A stretch of 64,000 bases of DNA from Spiroplasma syrphidicola EA-1. GTDB taxonomy: Bacteria > Bacillota_I > Bacilli_A > Mycoplasmatales > Mycoplasmataceae. Location: contig NC_021284.1 of assembly GCF_000400955.1 (NCBI RefSeq), positions 744,001 through 808,000 on the forward strand, given 5' to 3'. The stretch's first letter is position 1. Every line of letters begins with the position of its first letter. The notes beneath the pieces were generated by a model. The model was not told the origin of the DNA. It ran no database searches and worked only from the letters and a program-made list of their open reading frames with translations. Both the position numbers and the translations under genes were made by a program. Positions 9,458-20,295 of the stretch are shown one piece after another.

Positions 9458-11056
9458 GTGAAAAAATTATTAAGTTTTCTAGCAACTTTTGGAATCGTGG
9501 CTACCACTACAACATCAGTTGTTGCATGTGGAACTTCAAATCCGACTACGGATAAAACAGCCATAAACTTAGATTCAAATAGTTGTGATTTAAAAATTTA
9601 TGAATCAATTAACATTAAAATTACAAATAAAACTGATCTAAAAAATATTCAAGTCAACAGTAAAAATGATGAGATTGCTATTGTTGGTTATGCTAATGGA
9701 GTAATTACCGTAACAGGGCGAGCTGCTGGGGTTGTTTTGGTTGAAGTTACAGCTGACAACATGAAAGAAAAAAGTCAAATCACGGTAACTGTTTTAAAAG
9801 AAGATGAATTTGCCATTAAATTATCGAATAAAAATCTAAATTTAACAAAAGCAGATTCTGATACAGTAGAAATCATGAATTTCGAGGATTTAAAAAATGT
9901 TACTGTTTCATCAGAGAATGAAGATATTGCGACTGTTGAATACGAGGCTAGTACTGGAATTTTAACAATTTCATCAAAAAATTTAGTTGGGGAAACTAAT
10001 ATTTCAATTGCTGCTGATAATAGTCCAAATAATGCAACAATAAAAGTAACAGTTAACAAAGAAGATTTATATCCAATTGAATTAGATAACAGCGAAATTA
10101 CTTTTAATGTTGAGCAAAACAGAATTATTAACGTCAAACAATATAGTAAATTTGTTAATTTAAAGGTTTCAGTTGTTGATGAAAATATTGCCACAGCAAG
10201 TTATGATGCTTCTTCTGGCCAAATTAGTATTACAGCAAACAAAACTGGAAATACAAAAATCTGAGTATCAGCTGATAATGCCACAACAGATAAAGCAATT
10301 ACAGTTTCAGTTATTACTTTTGATATTAAATTAGATTTAAATTATGTTAGACTACAATCAAATGATTACGAAAATATTAACATCATTAATTTCCGTGATT
10401 TAAAAAATGTTTCCGTAAGAATTAGTGATGATAGTTTACTAAAAGTAGGATATAATCCTGACAATGGTCAAATTAATGTTAACTCAATGGAAAAAACCGG
10501 TAAAGTCGAAATTTATGTTTCAGCTGATAATGCCAATAGTGTAACAATTAATGTTAAAATTGAAAATGACATTGTTCAAATTAGAACCGATATTAATCAA
10601 TTAGGATTAACTCCTGGTTATGATGGTGTTATTAGAATTTTAAATTATAGTGAACTAAGAGATGTTAATGTTGCAGCTAGTGATCCTAGTCTAATTAAAT
10701 ATGAATATTCTGAAGGATATATTAAAGTAGTCGGAGTTAGAATTGGTTGAACATACATTAATATTTCAACATCTAATGCGGGAATGTTATCAATTTATGT
10801 TCAAATTTCACCAACTTATATCCAACTTAGTTTAACTCAATTAACTAATCTTCCATCGGGTGAATCTGCTACTGTTCAGATAATAAATTACAGCGACCTA
10901 CGTGGTATTTATATTTCTTCAAGTGATGAAAGAGTAGCACAAGCTAAGTTAGATGGAGATATAATTACCGTTTATGCAAAAGAAAAAGGGACAACTTTTA
11001 TCAATGTTACTGCTCTAAGTGGTGGTTTAGCCCAAATTTCTGTAACCGTAAGTTAA
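9458..11056 (+). CDS. Surface lipoprotein with about six Ig-like (Big-type) repeats
   Basis: 532 residues. The start is a GTG at 9458, chosen because it begins the lipoprotein leader MKKLLSFLATFG ending in the lipobox SVVAC. No in-frame ATG precedes it. The mature part is a chain of about six domains of roughly 83 residues, each with the pattern INYSDLR or FRDLKNV, then a strand such as SSDERVA, then ADN and ITVTV. This pattern is that of bacterial Ig-like group 2 domains, which are stalks or adhesive modules on cell surfaces. TGA Trp codons occur at 10265 and 10748. The gene stands alone with its own terminator (11098-11136). A role in attachment is inferred. Confidence 0.8.
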
Positions 11057-11097
11057 TCTTTAAATCTTTTTAATGATAATATGCTTAATGATATTTA

Positions 11098-11136
11098 AAA
11101 ACATATACTAGAGTTTTATAAATAGTATATGTTTTT
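11098..11136 (+). terminator. Rho-independent terminator
   Basis: AAACATATACTA pairs with TAGTATATGTTT and is followed by a T-run, 40 bases after the stop of the Ig-like lipoprotein gene. Confidence 0.85.
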
Positions 11137-11310
11137 TGTTTGGAATAATTTCTTAAAATCCCCTATTAAAAATCCCCTATTATTTGCTATTTTCCATTAA
11201 ATAAAAGCTAGTGCTGCCTTATTTATTCTTGGTAAAAGAGAATAGTTTTGTTGCTTTTAATAAAAAAATAATGATACTATTAAACGGAAAGAAAAAAAGG
11301 AGAACATTGA

Positions 11311-12102
11311 ATGGAAACAGCAGCATATATTTTCGCTATTTTTGGATTATTTTTGTTACCTCTGACATTATATCTTTTCCCTAATTTTTACTTAAAAATC
11401 AGGGAAAATAAGAAATATGATCTTAGCTTTCGCTATTTGCTATTTTTCTTAGTTTTGATTACTGAAATTTGATTTTACTTAAATCATTTATATCTTGATG
11501 ATAAACAAAATGCCTGACAAAATTGACAAAACTATTTTTGATTGGAGTTTTGTAATTTCTCAGCATTTACAATCATGATATTATTAATTAAACCAAATAA
11601 GTTATTTATGGACTGTACTTTGCCATTAGGATTAATTGGGCCTTGTGCAACAGTATTTTTCCCAGCAAACTTAAGTAATATGAGTTTTACAAATTATTGA
11701 TACTGACAAGATATGTTTGGTCATATTACAATTTTCTTTTCTTATTTATTCTTATATACTTACGGTTATACTAAAACCCGCTTTGATAAAACCTTTATTC
11801 AAAGAAGTATTGTTTATACAACAATTATTGGTCTTGGCATTGAAGTATACAACTTAGGGTTCGGCACTTCGTTTGGTTATAAAGCGGTGGCCGAAATATT
11901 TATTGGCCAACAAAAAGAGATTTATTATTTCTTATTTGTTATTTCATGAATATGACCACTATTGTTTACAATATTTTATTTAATAATTTGGTATTTTAAA
12001 CCAATCTATTCATTAGAATTAAAACAAAAAATTAATGATAGTTGATGAGAAAAAATCAGCAAAAAAATTGTTAAACACCCAAGAAAACAAAAAAGTAAAT
12101 AG
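11311..12102 (+). CDS. YwaF / TIGR02206-like integral membrane protein
   Basis: 263 residues with about seven hydrophobic segments. The central part (MDCTLPLGLIGPCA, then YWYWQDMFGH and a C-terminal run of aromatic residues) resembles the YwaF/TIGR02206 family, whose function is not established. The start ATG 11311 follows AAAAAGGAGAAC, a clear ribosome-binding site. Many Trp residues are TGA. It converges on the ABC ATPase gene at 12161 and shares a bidirectional terminator with it. A short direct repeat (AATCCCCTATTA twice) lies upstream at about 11155-11185. Transporter or lipid-modifying roles are possible but unsupported. Confidence 0.65.
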
Positions 12103-12144
12103 GTATTTAAAAACAGGCTAATTGCCTGTTTTTAAATACCTATT
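12098..12144. terminator. Bidirectional terminator between convergent genes
   Basis: A 21-bp perfect stem, AATAGGTATTTAAAAACAGG and its complement, surrounds a 5-base loop (12119-12123). It overlaps the stop of the gene at 11311-12102 and lies after the stop of the ATPase at 12161. Confidence 0.9.
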
Positions 12145-12160
12145 ATATAAAACTTAATAA

Positions 12161-12892
12161 TTAATTATCTGTAAATACTGACAAATTAATTTTTTCGCTA
12201 CTACTTTTTGTTACATCTTGATAGATTTTTCGAATATCAATAGTTTTATTAATTGCATCCTCAAAAACTTTTTCCCCTTTTTCAATAATAACAAGACGAT
12301 TAATAATTTGGGCTAATTCATCAATTAAATGAGTAGTAATAATAATAGCCACCCCTTGTTCAGCCAAGCTTTTAAGCAAGTCTAAAAATTGCACTCTTGT
12401 TTTAACATCAAGATTGGCTGTTGGTTCATCAAGAAATAGAACTTTTGGCTTAGTAATTAAAGCATTAGCTAATAAAGCTCTTTTCTGCATCCCCGCTGAA
12501 AGATTTTTAAATGTTTTATTCTTGTATTCTAAAAGATTAACTGCCTGTAAGGCTTTTAAAACAATTTCCTTAATTGCATTATTTTTTATTCCCGATAAAC
12601 TAGCTGTATAATACATAAAATCATAAATTGAAATTCCATTCGGATAAATACTCTGATCTGGAAATAAAGAAAATTGTCGCAAATCTTTTATTTGCATGTT
12701 TTCACCATCCAAATAAATTTCTCCTGTATCTTTTTCATATTCCCGGAAAATACATTTAATAAAAGTTGATTTTCCAGCACCATTATCTCCAATTAGACCA
12801 ACAATATCACCACTATTGAATTCCATTGAAAGTCCGTTAATTCCAGCTCCATTTTTGAAAAGTTTACTATAATTTTTTATTTCAAATTTCAT
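12161..12892 (-). CDS. ABC transporter ATP-binding protein
   Basis: 243 residues with Walker A GDNGAGKST (residues 35-43), signature LSAGMQKR, Walker B VLFLDEPTANLD and a switch His in ITTHLIDE. It starts 15 bases after the stop of the large permease at 12908-14620 and is the last gene of a three-gene operon with that permease and the secreted protein at 14620-15747. Unlike the other transporters here, the ATPase comes last. It ends at the bidirectional terminator. Related in motif wording (THLIDE, DEPTANLD) to the ATPase at 17933-18691, so these two transporters are probably paralogous. Confidence 0.9.
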   Translation of the reverse strand: MKFEIKNYSKLFKNGAGINGLSMEFNSGDIVGLIGDNGAGKSTFIKCIFREYEKDTGEIYLDGENMQIKDLRQFSLFPDQSIYPNGISIYDFMYYTASLSGIKNNAIKEIVLKALQAVNLLEYKNKTFKNLSAGMQKRALLANALITKPKVLFLDEPTANLDVKTRVQFLDLLKSLAEQGVAIIITTHLIDELAQIINRLVIIEKGEKVFEDAINKTIDIRKIYQDVTKSSSEKINLSVFTDN

Positions 12893-12907
12893 AAAATTAA
12901 CCCCTTT

Positions 12908-14620
12908 CTATATTTTTGCTTTTCGTAAAAATATCCCATAGCCAATTCCCATTAAGGCAATGCCCGTAATTGATCAAATAAGATAAATAATTGCAATGTT
13001 AAATGGTCGTTCTGTGTCTTGATATCCAGCTATTTTGTAAATAATATTTTCTCCTTGAGAATCAACAGGTACAAAATTAAATTTAACTGTTCGAAAATCA
13101 GGAAGCATAAAATCATATTTATGAATTTTATTATCAGCTAAATAATTATTATTACCACTATATAATGATGTTAAAATTAAAGTTGTAAAGGGATTTAACA
13201 TAAATTTAAGTTTAAAATTATATTTTTTTAAATCCTCAATTGTTTGTAAATTAATATCAACAGTTGACTGTCAAATTGGCTTTTGTTTTACATTAAATAA
13301 CTGACTTAACATATAAATCATCATTTTTGTTCCCAAATTATGTTTTGTACTAAAACTTATTTTTTCTTGTGAGAGAGTTAACCAATACAATCCTTTATCA
13401 TTCGGATTAGTTTTTACCCTTGTATCTTTAATTGTAAAATAATTTGAATAATAACTGTTTAATAAATTTGTTATTTCTAATAATTCATGTTTATTAACAC
13501 CATCTAATTGGACGTCTGATAAAATTGCAAGGGTGTCTCCCAATTGACCCGGACTATTATAATTACTAATATTTTTACCATTAAATCAACTTTTACTAAA
13601 ATCACCTTGATTTTTAACCCTATTATTTACTGCGGTAAAAAATTGATAGGAAAAAGTATTTTTAAAATCTTCTGTTAACTCTGTCACATACTTATATGTT
13701 TTATCTTCCGTTTCACTAAAAACATTATTATTAACAATATTTTCAAGATCTAAAAAGACTCCTTGATCATATGCCTTTTGAAAATCTATTTTTTCAAAAT
13801 ATGCTATGCAATCCTGATTAGTTTCTTGATTAGCATCACAGTTACTACTGATTAATTTAAGTGGTTTAATACTATTATTTTTAAAATCTTTATATAAATT
13901 ATCTAAAACTCCATTTGGATATTTTTCTTGGATTTGTTCTAAATCATACATATGAGTGTAATCAACATATTGAAGGTTAAAAGAACGATATTTTGATGGA
14001 TTAGCATCAAAAAGTGTAAACTGAATCATTCCTATAAAAGGAAAAATCATGAAAATAGCTGTTAAAGCCCCTGCTAAACTAGAAGATAATTTAATATTTT
14101 TTGTGGCAACTAATATTAAAACAATTCCAGAAAATACTAGGTCAAAAATAACTTGAGTAAATAATCCTGGTAAAACTTTACTAAAAAAGAATCCAGATTC
14201 ACTCTTTGTAAATATTCCGACAAAAAATAGAAACAATAAAACACTAAGTAAAAATCAAAATCAAATAATAATTTTATTAGCAAATAGTCTCGTAAAAAAG
14301 TAATTATTTTTTGAAACTCCCATTCGTTTTTCTAAACTATAAATCCCATTTTCTTGGTCTTTAATATAAATCTGAATTAACGAATAAATGTTAAAAATCG
14401 CGATAAAACAAATTCCAGCGGCATTTGTAAAAATAATTAATAATACTAAACTATTATCAGAAAAAGTTACTAATTTAGCTGATAATGATCACAAAATAAT
14501 AATATTAATAGCACACATAAGTGAAAAAATAATTCAGAATGATTTTGACTTAATTCATCTTGTTAATAGAAAACGTAAAATTTTAAAAGTTAAAATTTCT
14601 TGGAATACTTGTTTTTTCAT
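12908..14620 (-). CDS. ABC transporter permease with a large extracellular domain
   Basis: 570 residues. About five membrane segments lie in the first 190 residues, then roughly 340 polar residues are expected outside the cell, and a last membrane segment lies near the C-terminus. That layout suits a permease that also binds or guides a large substrate. The ATG at 14620 overlaps the TAA of the secreted protein gene by one base (TAATG), so the two are coupled. Three TGA codons split what is clearly one frame. It resembles the permease at 16414-17940 in organisation. Export of the upstream secreted protein, or response to it, is a hypothesis from the operon only. Confidence 0.8.
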
Positions 14621-15747
14621 TAAAAGAATTTAATTTCTGAAATCATTGCTTGTGCTTCTACTCGTGATCAGTATGCATTTCATGCTGTGGCTCATGCTTC
14701 TGTGTGTACTACTAATTGAATCTCGATTTTCTTATCAGAAATTCAACGAACTGAAATTTCTCCACGAGCTTTGTTTCAGTTCGTTGAACTATAGTCTCTA
14801 GTAAATATAACATTATTATCCGAATTAGATTTTAAATTTAAGTCTTTATATGTAACATTTTCACCTGTAATACTATTAAGTTCTCTTCTTCCACCTTCTT
14901 CACCACGGCCATTATTATCAGTATATCCTGTTACTACATATGACATACTTGAATATTTTTTTAGGAAAGCTTCTTTGCCCAAAGCAACATCAACGTCTAA
15001 TGTTTTAACTTCTGCATCCTCATGATGTGAATTATATACATTAGTTTTTACAACTCCACTTTCGATATGACCAACTTTTTCATACACATCATTATAAATA
15101 ATCGTTACATTACCTTTATAATTTGACGTTTCTGTGGCCGAAATAATTGCATAATCATATCAAATTTCTGAAATTTCAAAGTCCTCTCTTTTAACGCCAT
15201 ATTTGCTGTTTGCCTTAATAATTTCATCAGTTAAACTTGTTTCTGATAAAACTTTAAGATCATTAAATATATTTTCTTTAACTACATTATTTAAATCTTG
15301 TTTTTCATTTAAAGAATAATTCGTTAAAATTAAGTCATTAATTGTTAAATAATTCTCAAATTCATAGTCACTTCCAACATATAATAATGTCATTGATACA
15401 TTATTTATCACATGCTCTAATTCTGGTAATTCTGGTAAATCAACAATCCAATTATCAAAATTTTTTGTTGAATTTGCAATCACTTTTTTTAATTCAGCAT
15501 CGTTGCCTTTATTAAGAGGTAATAAACCCATTAAAATGGTTTTTGTTACTATTGCATCATCATCAAATTTATCCTTGATTTTATACAAATTAATTTCTCC
15601 TCCATTTAAATTAACATTTTCTAAATCAATTGTTGAAGATCGATTTAGTAGTGTATTTTCGCTAAAATTATAGTCCTTTATTAGTGTTGCACTAGCAGTT
15701 GAAGTTGCTAAAGCAACAACACTAAAAATATTTAATAAATGTTTCAT
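14620..15747 (-). CDS. Putative secreted protein, paralogue of 8037-9149
   Basis: 375 residues with a cleavable-type signal peptide (MKHLLNIFSVVALATST, then ASAT) and no lipobox. It shares KIKDKFDD, TILMGLLP and SMTLLYVGSDYEFENYLTI, together with a Trp/Ala-rich C-terminus containing YWSRVEAQ and a final FF, with the protein at 8037-9149. It is first in an operon with the permease 12908-14620 and the ATPase 12161-12892. The Trp residues of the C-terminal 60 are nearly all TGA. No catalytic motif is recognised. The conserved pairing of this protein type with ABC exporters suggests that the two act together. Confidence 0.75.
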
Positions 15748-16219
15748 ATTTTTTTATCCTACTTTCTTAAGTTATAATTAATATTTTGATATATTTTTAA
15801 TACAAGAGTTTGGTTAATACATGAAATAATTATAAATAAAAAGAAAAATAAAGTAAAGAACCCTGTTGCTATTTGCCAAAGACCGGGGTAATTAAAAAAT
15901 TATAGCCAGACAATATAATTCTTAAGAATTATATTAATTATTTAGATATTTTTTATTATAATGAGGTTGTAAGACTATTATAAAAATAAATATAATATCT
16001 CTTACAAAATTAATTGACCTAATATTTTATTAGCTTATTAGATTACTTAACTAAATTTATTAGTTAATTAAATTAAAGCAATCTACTAGCAATAAAAATT
16101 TAATTAAATTTTGTAACAAAGATATTTTATTATAATTTTATTATCTTTTAAAAAATAATTAAGATTCTTTTCCCAAGAAGATCCCTGATCATAATGTAAT
16201 TAAAAGAAAGGAAATAAAA
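15748..16219. other. Long AT-rich intergenic region
   Basis: About 470 bases without a supported gene. It holds a TTTGATA motif near the start of the secreted protein gene (15785-15791), a perfect 24-base palindrome (15912-15935), several TTATTAG repeats (16025-16070) and a TATAAT at 16131-16136 with TTGTAA at 16111-16116 (spacing short, 14) that may serve the small gene at 16220. Confidence 0.5.
15912..15935. repeat. Perfect 24-base palindrome
   Basis: AATATAATTCTT pairs with AAGAATTATATT with no loop. It could be an operator, or a hairpin in a transcript. No gene is directly adjacent. Confidence 0.5.
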
Positions 16220-16342
16220 ATGATGAATAATAACAAAGCAAATCAAAAAAATAGCAATAACACAAATCAAAGCCATAATAATGATCAATATAATAGCACA
16301 AATAATAATCGTGCTAATCAGAAAAATCCAAATCATAAATAA
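16220..16342 (+). CDS. Asn-rich small protein, 40 residues
   Basis: The frame encodes 40 residues, of which close to half are Asn, with Gln, Lys, Ser and His making up most of the rest and no hydrophobic stretch. The start is the first of two consecutive ATG codons, with AAAGGA seven bases upstream. The stop is TAA, and a bidirectional hairpin terminator follows within 30 bases. Those signals favour a real gene over chance. An open frame on the opposite strand is hydrophobic only because Asn codons read backwards give Ile and Val. No family is recognised. It lies next to an ABC transporter operon (16414-18691) and could be a small secreted or intrinsically disordered peptide. Confidence 0.5.
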   Translation: MMNNNKANQKNSNNTNQSHNNDQYNSTNNNRANQKNPNHK

Positions 16343-16367
16343 TTAAAATTATATATTAGGTTCATTT

Positions 16368-16393
16368 AAAAAATAGTCAAATGACTATTTTTT
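16368..16393. terminator. Bidirectional terminator
   Basis: AAAAAATAGTCA and TGACTATTTTTT form a 12-bp stem between the Asn-rich gene (plus strand) and the end of the permease gene at 16414 (minus strand). Confidence 0.85.
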
Positions 16394-16413
16394 AAATTAT
16401 TAACAACTATTTT

Positions 16414-17940
16414 CTAACTAATATATACTTTCTTTTTGAATTGTAAATATAATATCCAAATTAAAGCACTATTTAGTAAAAAATAAATAACATAAAGGAC
16501 TTCAACATGGAAATTTCTTTTATAATTAACAATATTAGTTTCAAAATTTGTATTATTATTTAGAGGATATTCCAAAATATTGTAATTAATTGTATTAGAA
16601 AATATTATTCCACTTGCAGCAATTGCATTATCTAAATAAAAATCCCGATAATTAATTGATTGAAACATTGCAGCAATTTGTAAAATTGGATTTAACATTA
16701 GATTCTTTTTTTGGAGATCAGGAATATCTTTGTAGTCAAGTTTTCCTATAATGCCATCTCTAAAAATTGAAGACTTTATCCGTTTAAGAGAATAATTAAA
16801 TGTTTTAAAAAATAAAATTTTATCAGCAGAAATATTGTATTGCTGTGCAACAGATTTAATATTTTGAGGAACATCGAAACTTCATTGATAATCTAAACTT
16901 AATTCAGTTAAAACTGCAATATTAGCATTTTGCTGATACATCATTTTAATTAATTTTTGATACTTTGTATCAACATTCAATAAAATATTTTTAAACAGTT
17001 GTTCTAAAGGTTCTAATGTATACATCTTTGTATTAAAATCTACAATATCATCATATGAAAAATGATTATTTTTAGGATTATTAAAGTAATTATCAAAATA
17101 ATCATAAAATTGAACAAGTGTTGGATACTCTTTACCTAGTTCAATTTTATTAGTTCAAATACTAGGCCCTAATGTTAGCTTATTAATATCATTCGATATA
17201 TTATTAATATCGGAATTATATTCAACTTTATTTTTAAAAGCTATTCAATCTAAAAACTCTTGATCTAAACTTTTTAAAGTATTCAAAAAATCTGAATCAC
17301 GAATATTTTTATAAATTATTTTTGGATAATTTAATTTACTATCTTTTACACCAAGATCTTTAAAAAACATTGGTCCCATTGCACTGGATAAAATTAATAA
17401 AACAAAGAAGATAATTGATAAAATACCTGATAAAATTTCATTTAAAAATAAAGTTATTAATAAAGTAATAGCAAAAATAATAAAAGAAGATATGGCATAT
17501 CACCCTAACGCGGAAATATATAAGCGATAAGCAAAAATATTAATAAATCCACTAGTGGAAGCAATAAAAATTATGTTTATAATCACGCTGACTGTAAAAA
17601 AAATCAAAATTAATAACAGCGAAGAAATTAATCGTGATAAAAATAATTCTCTTGTTTTACAACCATATCTTAATTCAATACTACTAATCCCATCTCTAAT
17701 TTCACTGTTAAAAGTTTTGACGGATAAAAAAACAATAAAGGTTGCAAAAATTAGTGAATTAAGAGCAATTAAAATATTTATATAAATTAGCCCAAAATCA
17801 ATTGTCCCTTTAATTAAAACGCTTCCTAGACCATTTAAGATAATAAAAAGAATCAATAACATGCTAATTAAAACAAGATTACTTATTTTTTTAAAAAACA
17901 ATTTAATTTTTAGTTTACTTAAAGTTAAAATATTATTCAT
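16414..17940 (-). CDS. ABC transporter permease with a large extracellular domain
   Basis: 508 residues: about six membrane segments in the first 200, a polar region of about 270, and a final membrane segment (VLYVIYFLLNSALIWILYL). The extracellular domain is rich in Asn, Tyr and Leu with no recognised motif. Its ATG lies eight bases inside the end of the ATPase gene (17933), indicating coupling. Read with TGA as Trp throughout. Same general architecture as the permease at 12908-14620, although the order of ATPase and permease is reversed. Substrate unknown. Confidence 0.78.
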
Positions 17941-18691
17941 TTAAGTAATCCTCCACTTTGTTCAAATTTTTTATATCTTCTTGATTAGTAGTATTAGAAA
18001 CCTTTATTTCAAAAAGCTTTTTTAAATTTTCCTTTTGGGCATTAAAAGGTTCATCATAAACAATTTCTCCATTATTTAAAATAATAACATTTGTTAAAAT
18101 ATTTTGAACTTCCTCAATTAAATGTGTTGTTATTACAATAATTCGTTCATTACTTTTTAGTACCTGAATTAAATTTACAATTATTTTTTTATTTTCCAGG
18201 TCTAGATTTGCTGTTGGTTCATCAAAAAAGACAACCTTTGGTTTTAAAATAAGCACACTAAGCGCAGTTAATAATTTTTGCTGACCTGCTGATAAATTTT
18301 TTATTTTCTTATTTTTTTCAAATTTTATATCTAAAATTTGTTCAGACTTAGTTAATCGTTCCAAAAAATCTTGTTTTTTTAATCCGGATAAATCCTTAAT
18401 AATTTCTAAATATTCATATACTAAAAGATTTTTTGGTAATTCATTATTTTCAGTAAAATAAAATCATTCTTTATAATTAATATTTGATTGGTTTTTATCA
18501 TTATAAATTATTTCACCATTATTTTTATTTATTTCATTAAAAATAATTTTTATGATCGTTGTTTTTCCAACCCCATTATTGCCCAGTAAACCATAAATAT
18601 TATCAGGTTCTAAAGTAAGATTTACATTTTCTAAAATTGCTTTATTACCAAATTTTTTTGATAAATTTGCTATTTTTAACAATTTAATCAC
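17933..18691 (-). CDS. ABC transporter ATP-binding protein
   Basis: 252 residues with Walker A GNNGVGKTT, signature LSAGQQK, Walker B VVFFDEPTANLD and the switch-His segment ITTHLIEE. The frame opens with GTG at 18691, but a ribosome-binding sequence AGGTGAT overlaps that codon, so the TTG three codons later is the better placed start. Which one is used is uncertain. It overlaps the permease gene 16414-17940 by eight bases and forms an exporter with it. A terminator upstream (18831-18871) separates it from the Dam-containing operon. Confidence 0.88.
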
Positions 18692-18830
18692 CTAATTTCT
18701 ATACATATAAATAAAACCATCAGCTCCTAGATATTTTATTAATAATGACAAGGTAATTTCTATATTAATAATAACAAAAGTTGATTATAATTGCTTTAAA
18801 TTTATTTAAAAATTATTTTATTAATAATTA

Positions 18831-18871
18831 AAAAACTATATTAAAATTTTAAAATTCTAATATAGTTTTTT
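18831..18871. terminator. Terminator hairpin
   Basis: AAAAACTATATTA pairs with TAATATAGTTTTT around an A/T-rich loop, after the stop of the winged-helix gene at 18928. Confidence 0.85.
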
Positions 18872-18927
18872 AGGATAGTATTTATTTAGTTTTTATATAA
18901 ATATTAAATTTTTAATAATAAATAAAA

Positions 18928-19383
18928 TTAAATTTCATTTATTATTTTTATCCAAGCTTTTATAGTCTGAATTCTTCGAGAAATAGTTTCTCCACTAAGT
19001 TTATACTTATTTTCCAATTTATCAGCTAAATAATTTTCATCTAAGTTGAATAAATCATATTCAACTAATTTCTTTTTAGCTAAATTAATAAAACTTCTTT
19101 TACTATCTGATGATTTTAATATATCTGAGCCTAATTCATTTATAAAAATAAATTTATGTTTATTATAAATTCATTTATTTGCAACTCCTAAAAAATATAA
19201 ACTACTTGCATAATAATCCCATTGTCTCTTATCTTTCAAATCTTCAATATCATCTGCAATATCATGATAAAAAAGTGGTCTAATCTCAATTGCTACTAAT
19301 ATATTATATAAACTTTCCAATTTATCTGCTTGAGGTATAATTGTTTTATTATTTTCTACTTTATAAACTATTTCTTTTTTCAT
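18928..19383 (-). CDS. Winged-helix protein of the methylase operon, possible restriction-associated component
   Basis: 151 residues, unrecognised by name. Two winged-helix-like halves are visible: residues 16-80 (ADKLESLYNILVAI, then YFLGVANKW) and the C-terminal LSGETISRRIQTIKAW, a helix-turn-helix pattern also found in small proteins and domains of restriction systems. It starts nine bases after the stop of the Dam-type methylase, with AGGACAG as ribosome-binding site, and is the last gene of the operon. It could regulate the system, recognise DNA, or be the remnant of a restriction enzyme that has lost its nuclease domain. No nuclease motif is visible. Confidence 0.6.
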
Positions 19384-19392
19384 TAAACTGTC

Positions 19393-20286
19393 CTACTTTT
19401 CTTGCTTTACATTATAAATTAAAACTTCTTCTATTTTATTACGTCTTTTAGGATTACTATTAATATTTCGATTTGCTTGAACTAAATCAATTATATAATA
19501 ATTTACATCTGAAAATGCTTGCTCATTATTATTTGAATATAGTTCTTTTATAAACCTTGTTGAACTATTACTAATTATAACATTTGCCCCTTTTTCTTTC
19601 ACTAAATAATCAGCAAATTTTTTTAACCTAATTTGGTCTTCTTTTGTAAATCCCTGATTTGTATACTCAGTAAATTTTGAAGTTAAATCAATCGGATCAT
19701 ATGGAGGGTCAAAATAGATAAGATCACCTTTTTTTACTAAGGAACTAATAACTTCAAAATCATTATTTAAAAAAAGAATATTACTAGTATTAAAAAAAGT
19801 TGAAACCTCTTTTAAATTATCTATATCTAAAATATTTGTTATATTATTTTTTCCAATTGGTACATTAAACTGACCTTTTTGATTTACTCTATATAAACCA
19901 TTGAAACAGCTTTTATTTAAAAAAATGGTTCTAGCCGCTTTTGCTTCTGGACTTATATCATCTCATGAATCTTCACGATCTCAATTTCTTATTTCATAAT
20001 AAAAATTAGTGTTTTCTTTTAAAAAATTTGTGTATTCAGTTAATTTTTCAATAAGAACATTAACATTATTTTTTATTACATTATATAAGTTTATTAATTC
20101 TGAATTATAATCATTAATAACAGAATTAACAGGTTTTATTTTAAAAAAAATAGCTCCTGCCCCAAAAAATGGCTCAAAATATGTATTAGAATTCTTATTA
20201 AAAATAATTTTTTTTTCTTTAAACAATTCTTCAATTTTTGGCATTAGCCAGCGTTTACCACCAACCCATTTTAATATTGGCTTCAT
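19393..20286 (-). CDS. Dam-type (D12 class) N6-adenine DNA methyltransferase
   Basis: 297 residues. The N-terminus KPILKWVGGKRWL and FEPFFGAGA (residues 37-45) form the SAM site, and DPPY at 193-196 is the catalytic motif, as in Dam, DpnII and EcoRV methylases. Between them lies a target-recognition region with LNKSCFNGLYRVN, the usual Dam-family wording. The likely product is N6-methyladenine, perhaps at GATC, though the sequence does not prove the target. It lies 10 bases after the DUF262/DUF1524 gene and nine before the winged-helix gene, so the methylase is sandwiched in a three-gene operon that looks like a restriction-modification system with an unusual nuclease. Confidence 0.88.
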
Positions 20287-20295
20287 AAATACCCC

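Noticed and set aside
9775-10194. Open frame of 139 residues antisense to the Ig-like lipoprotein gene
   Set aside because: The plus strand has a lipoprotein leader and repeated domains; the antisense frame has no start signal and no recognisable protein.
16148-16336. Open frame of 62 hydrophobic residues on the minus strand
   Set aside because: It is antisense to the Asn-rich gene; Asn codons reversed give Ile and Val, which creates the hydrophobic look. The plus-strand frame has the ribosome site and the terminator.
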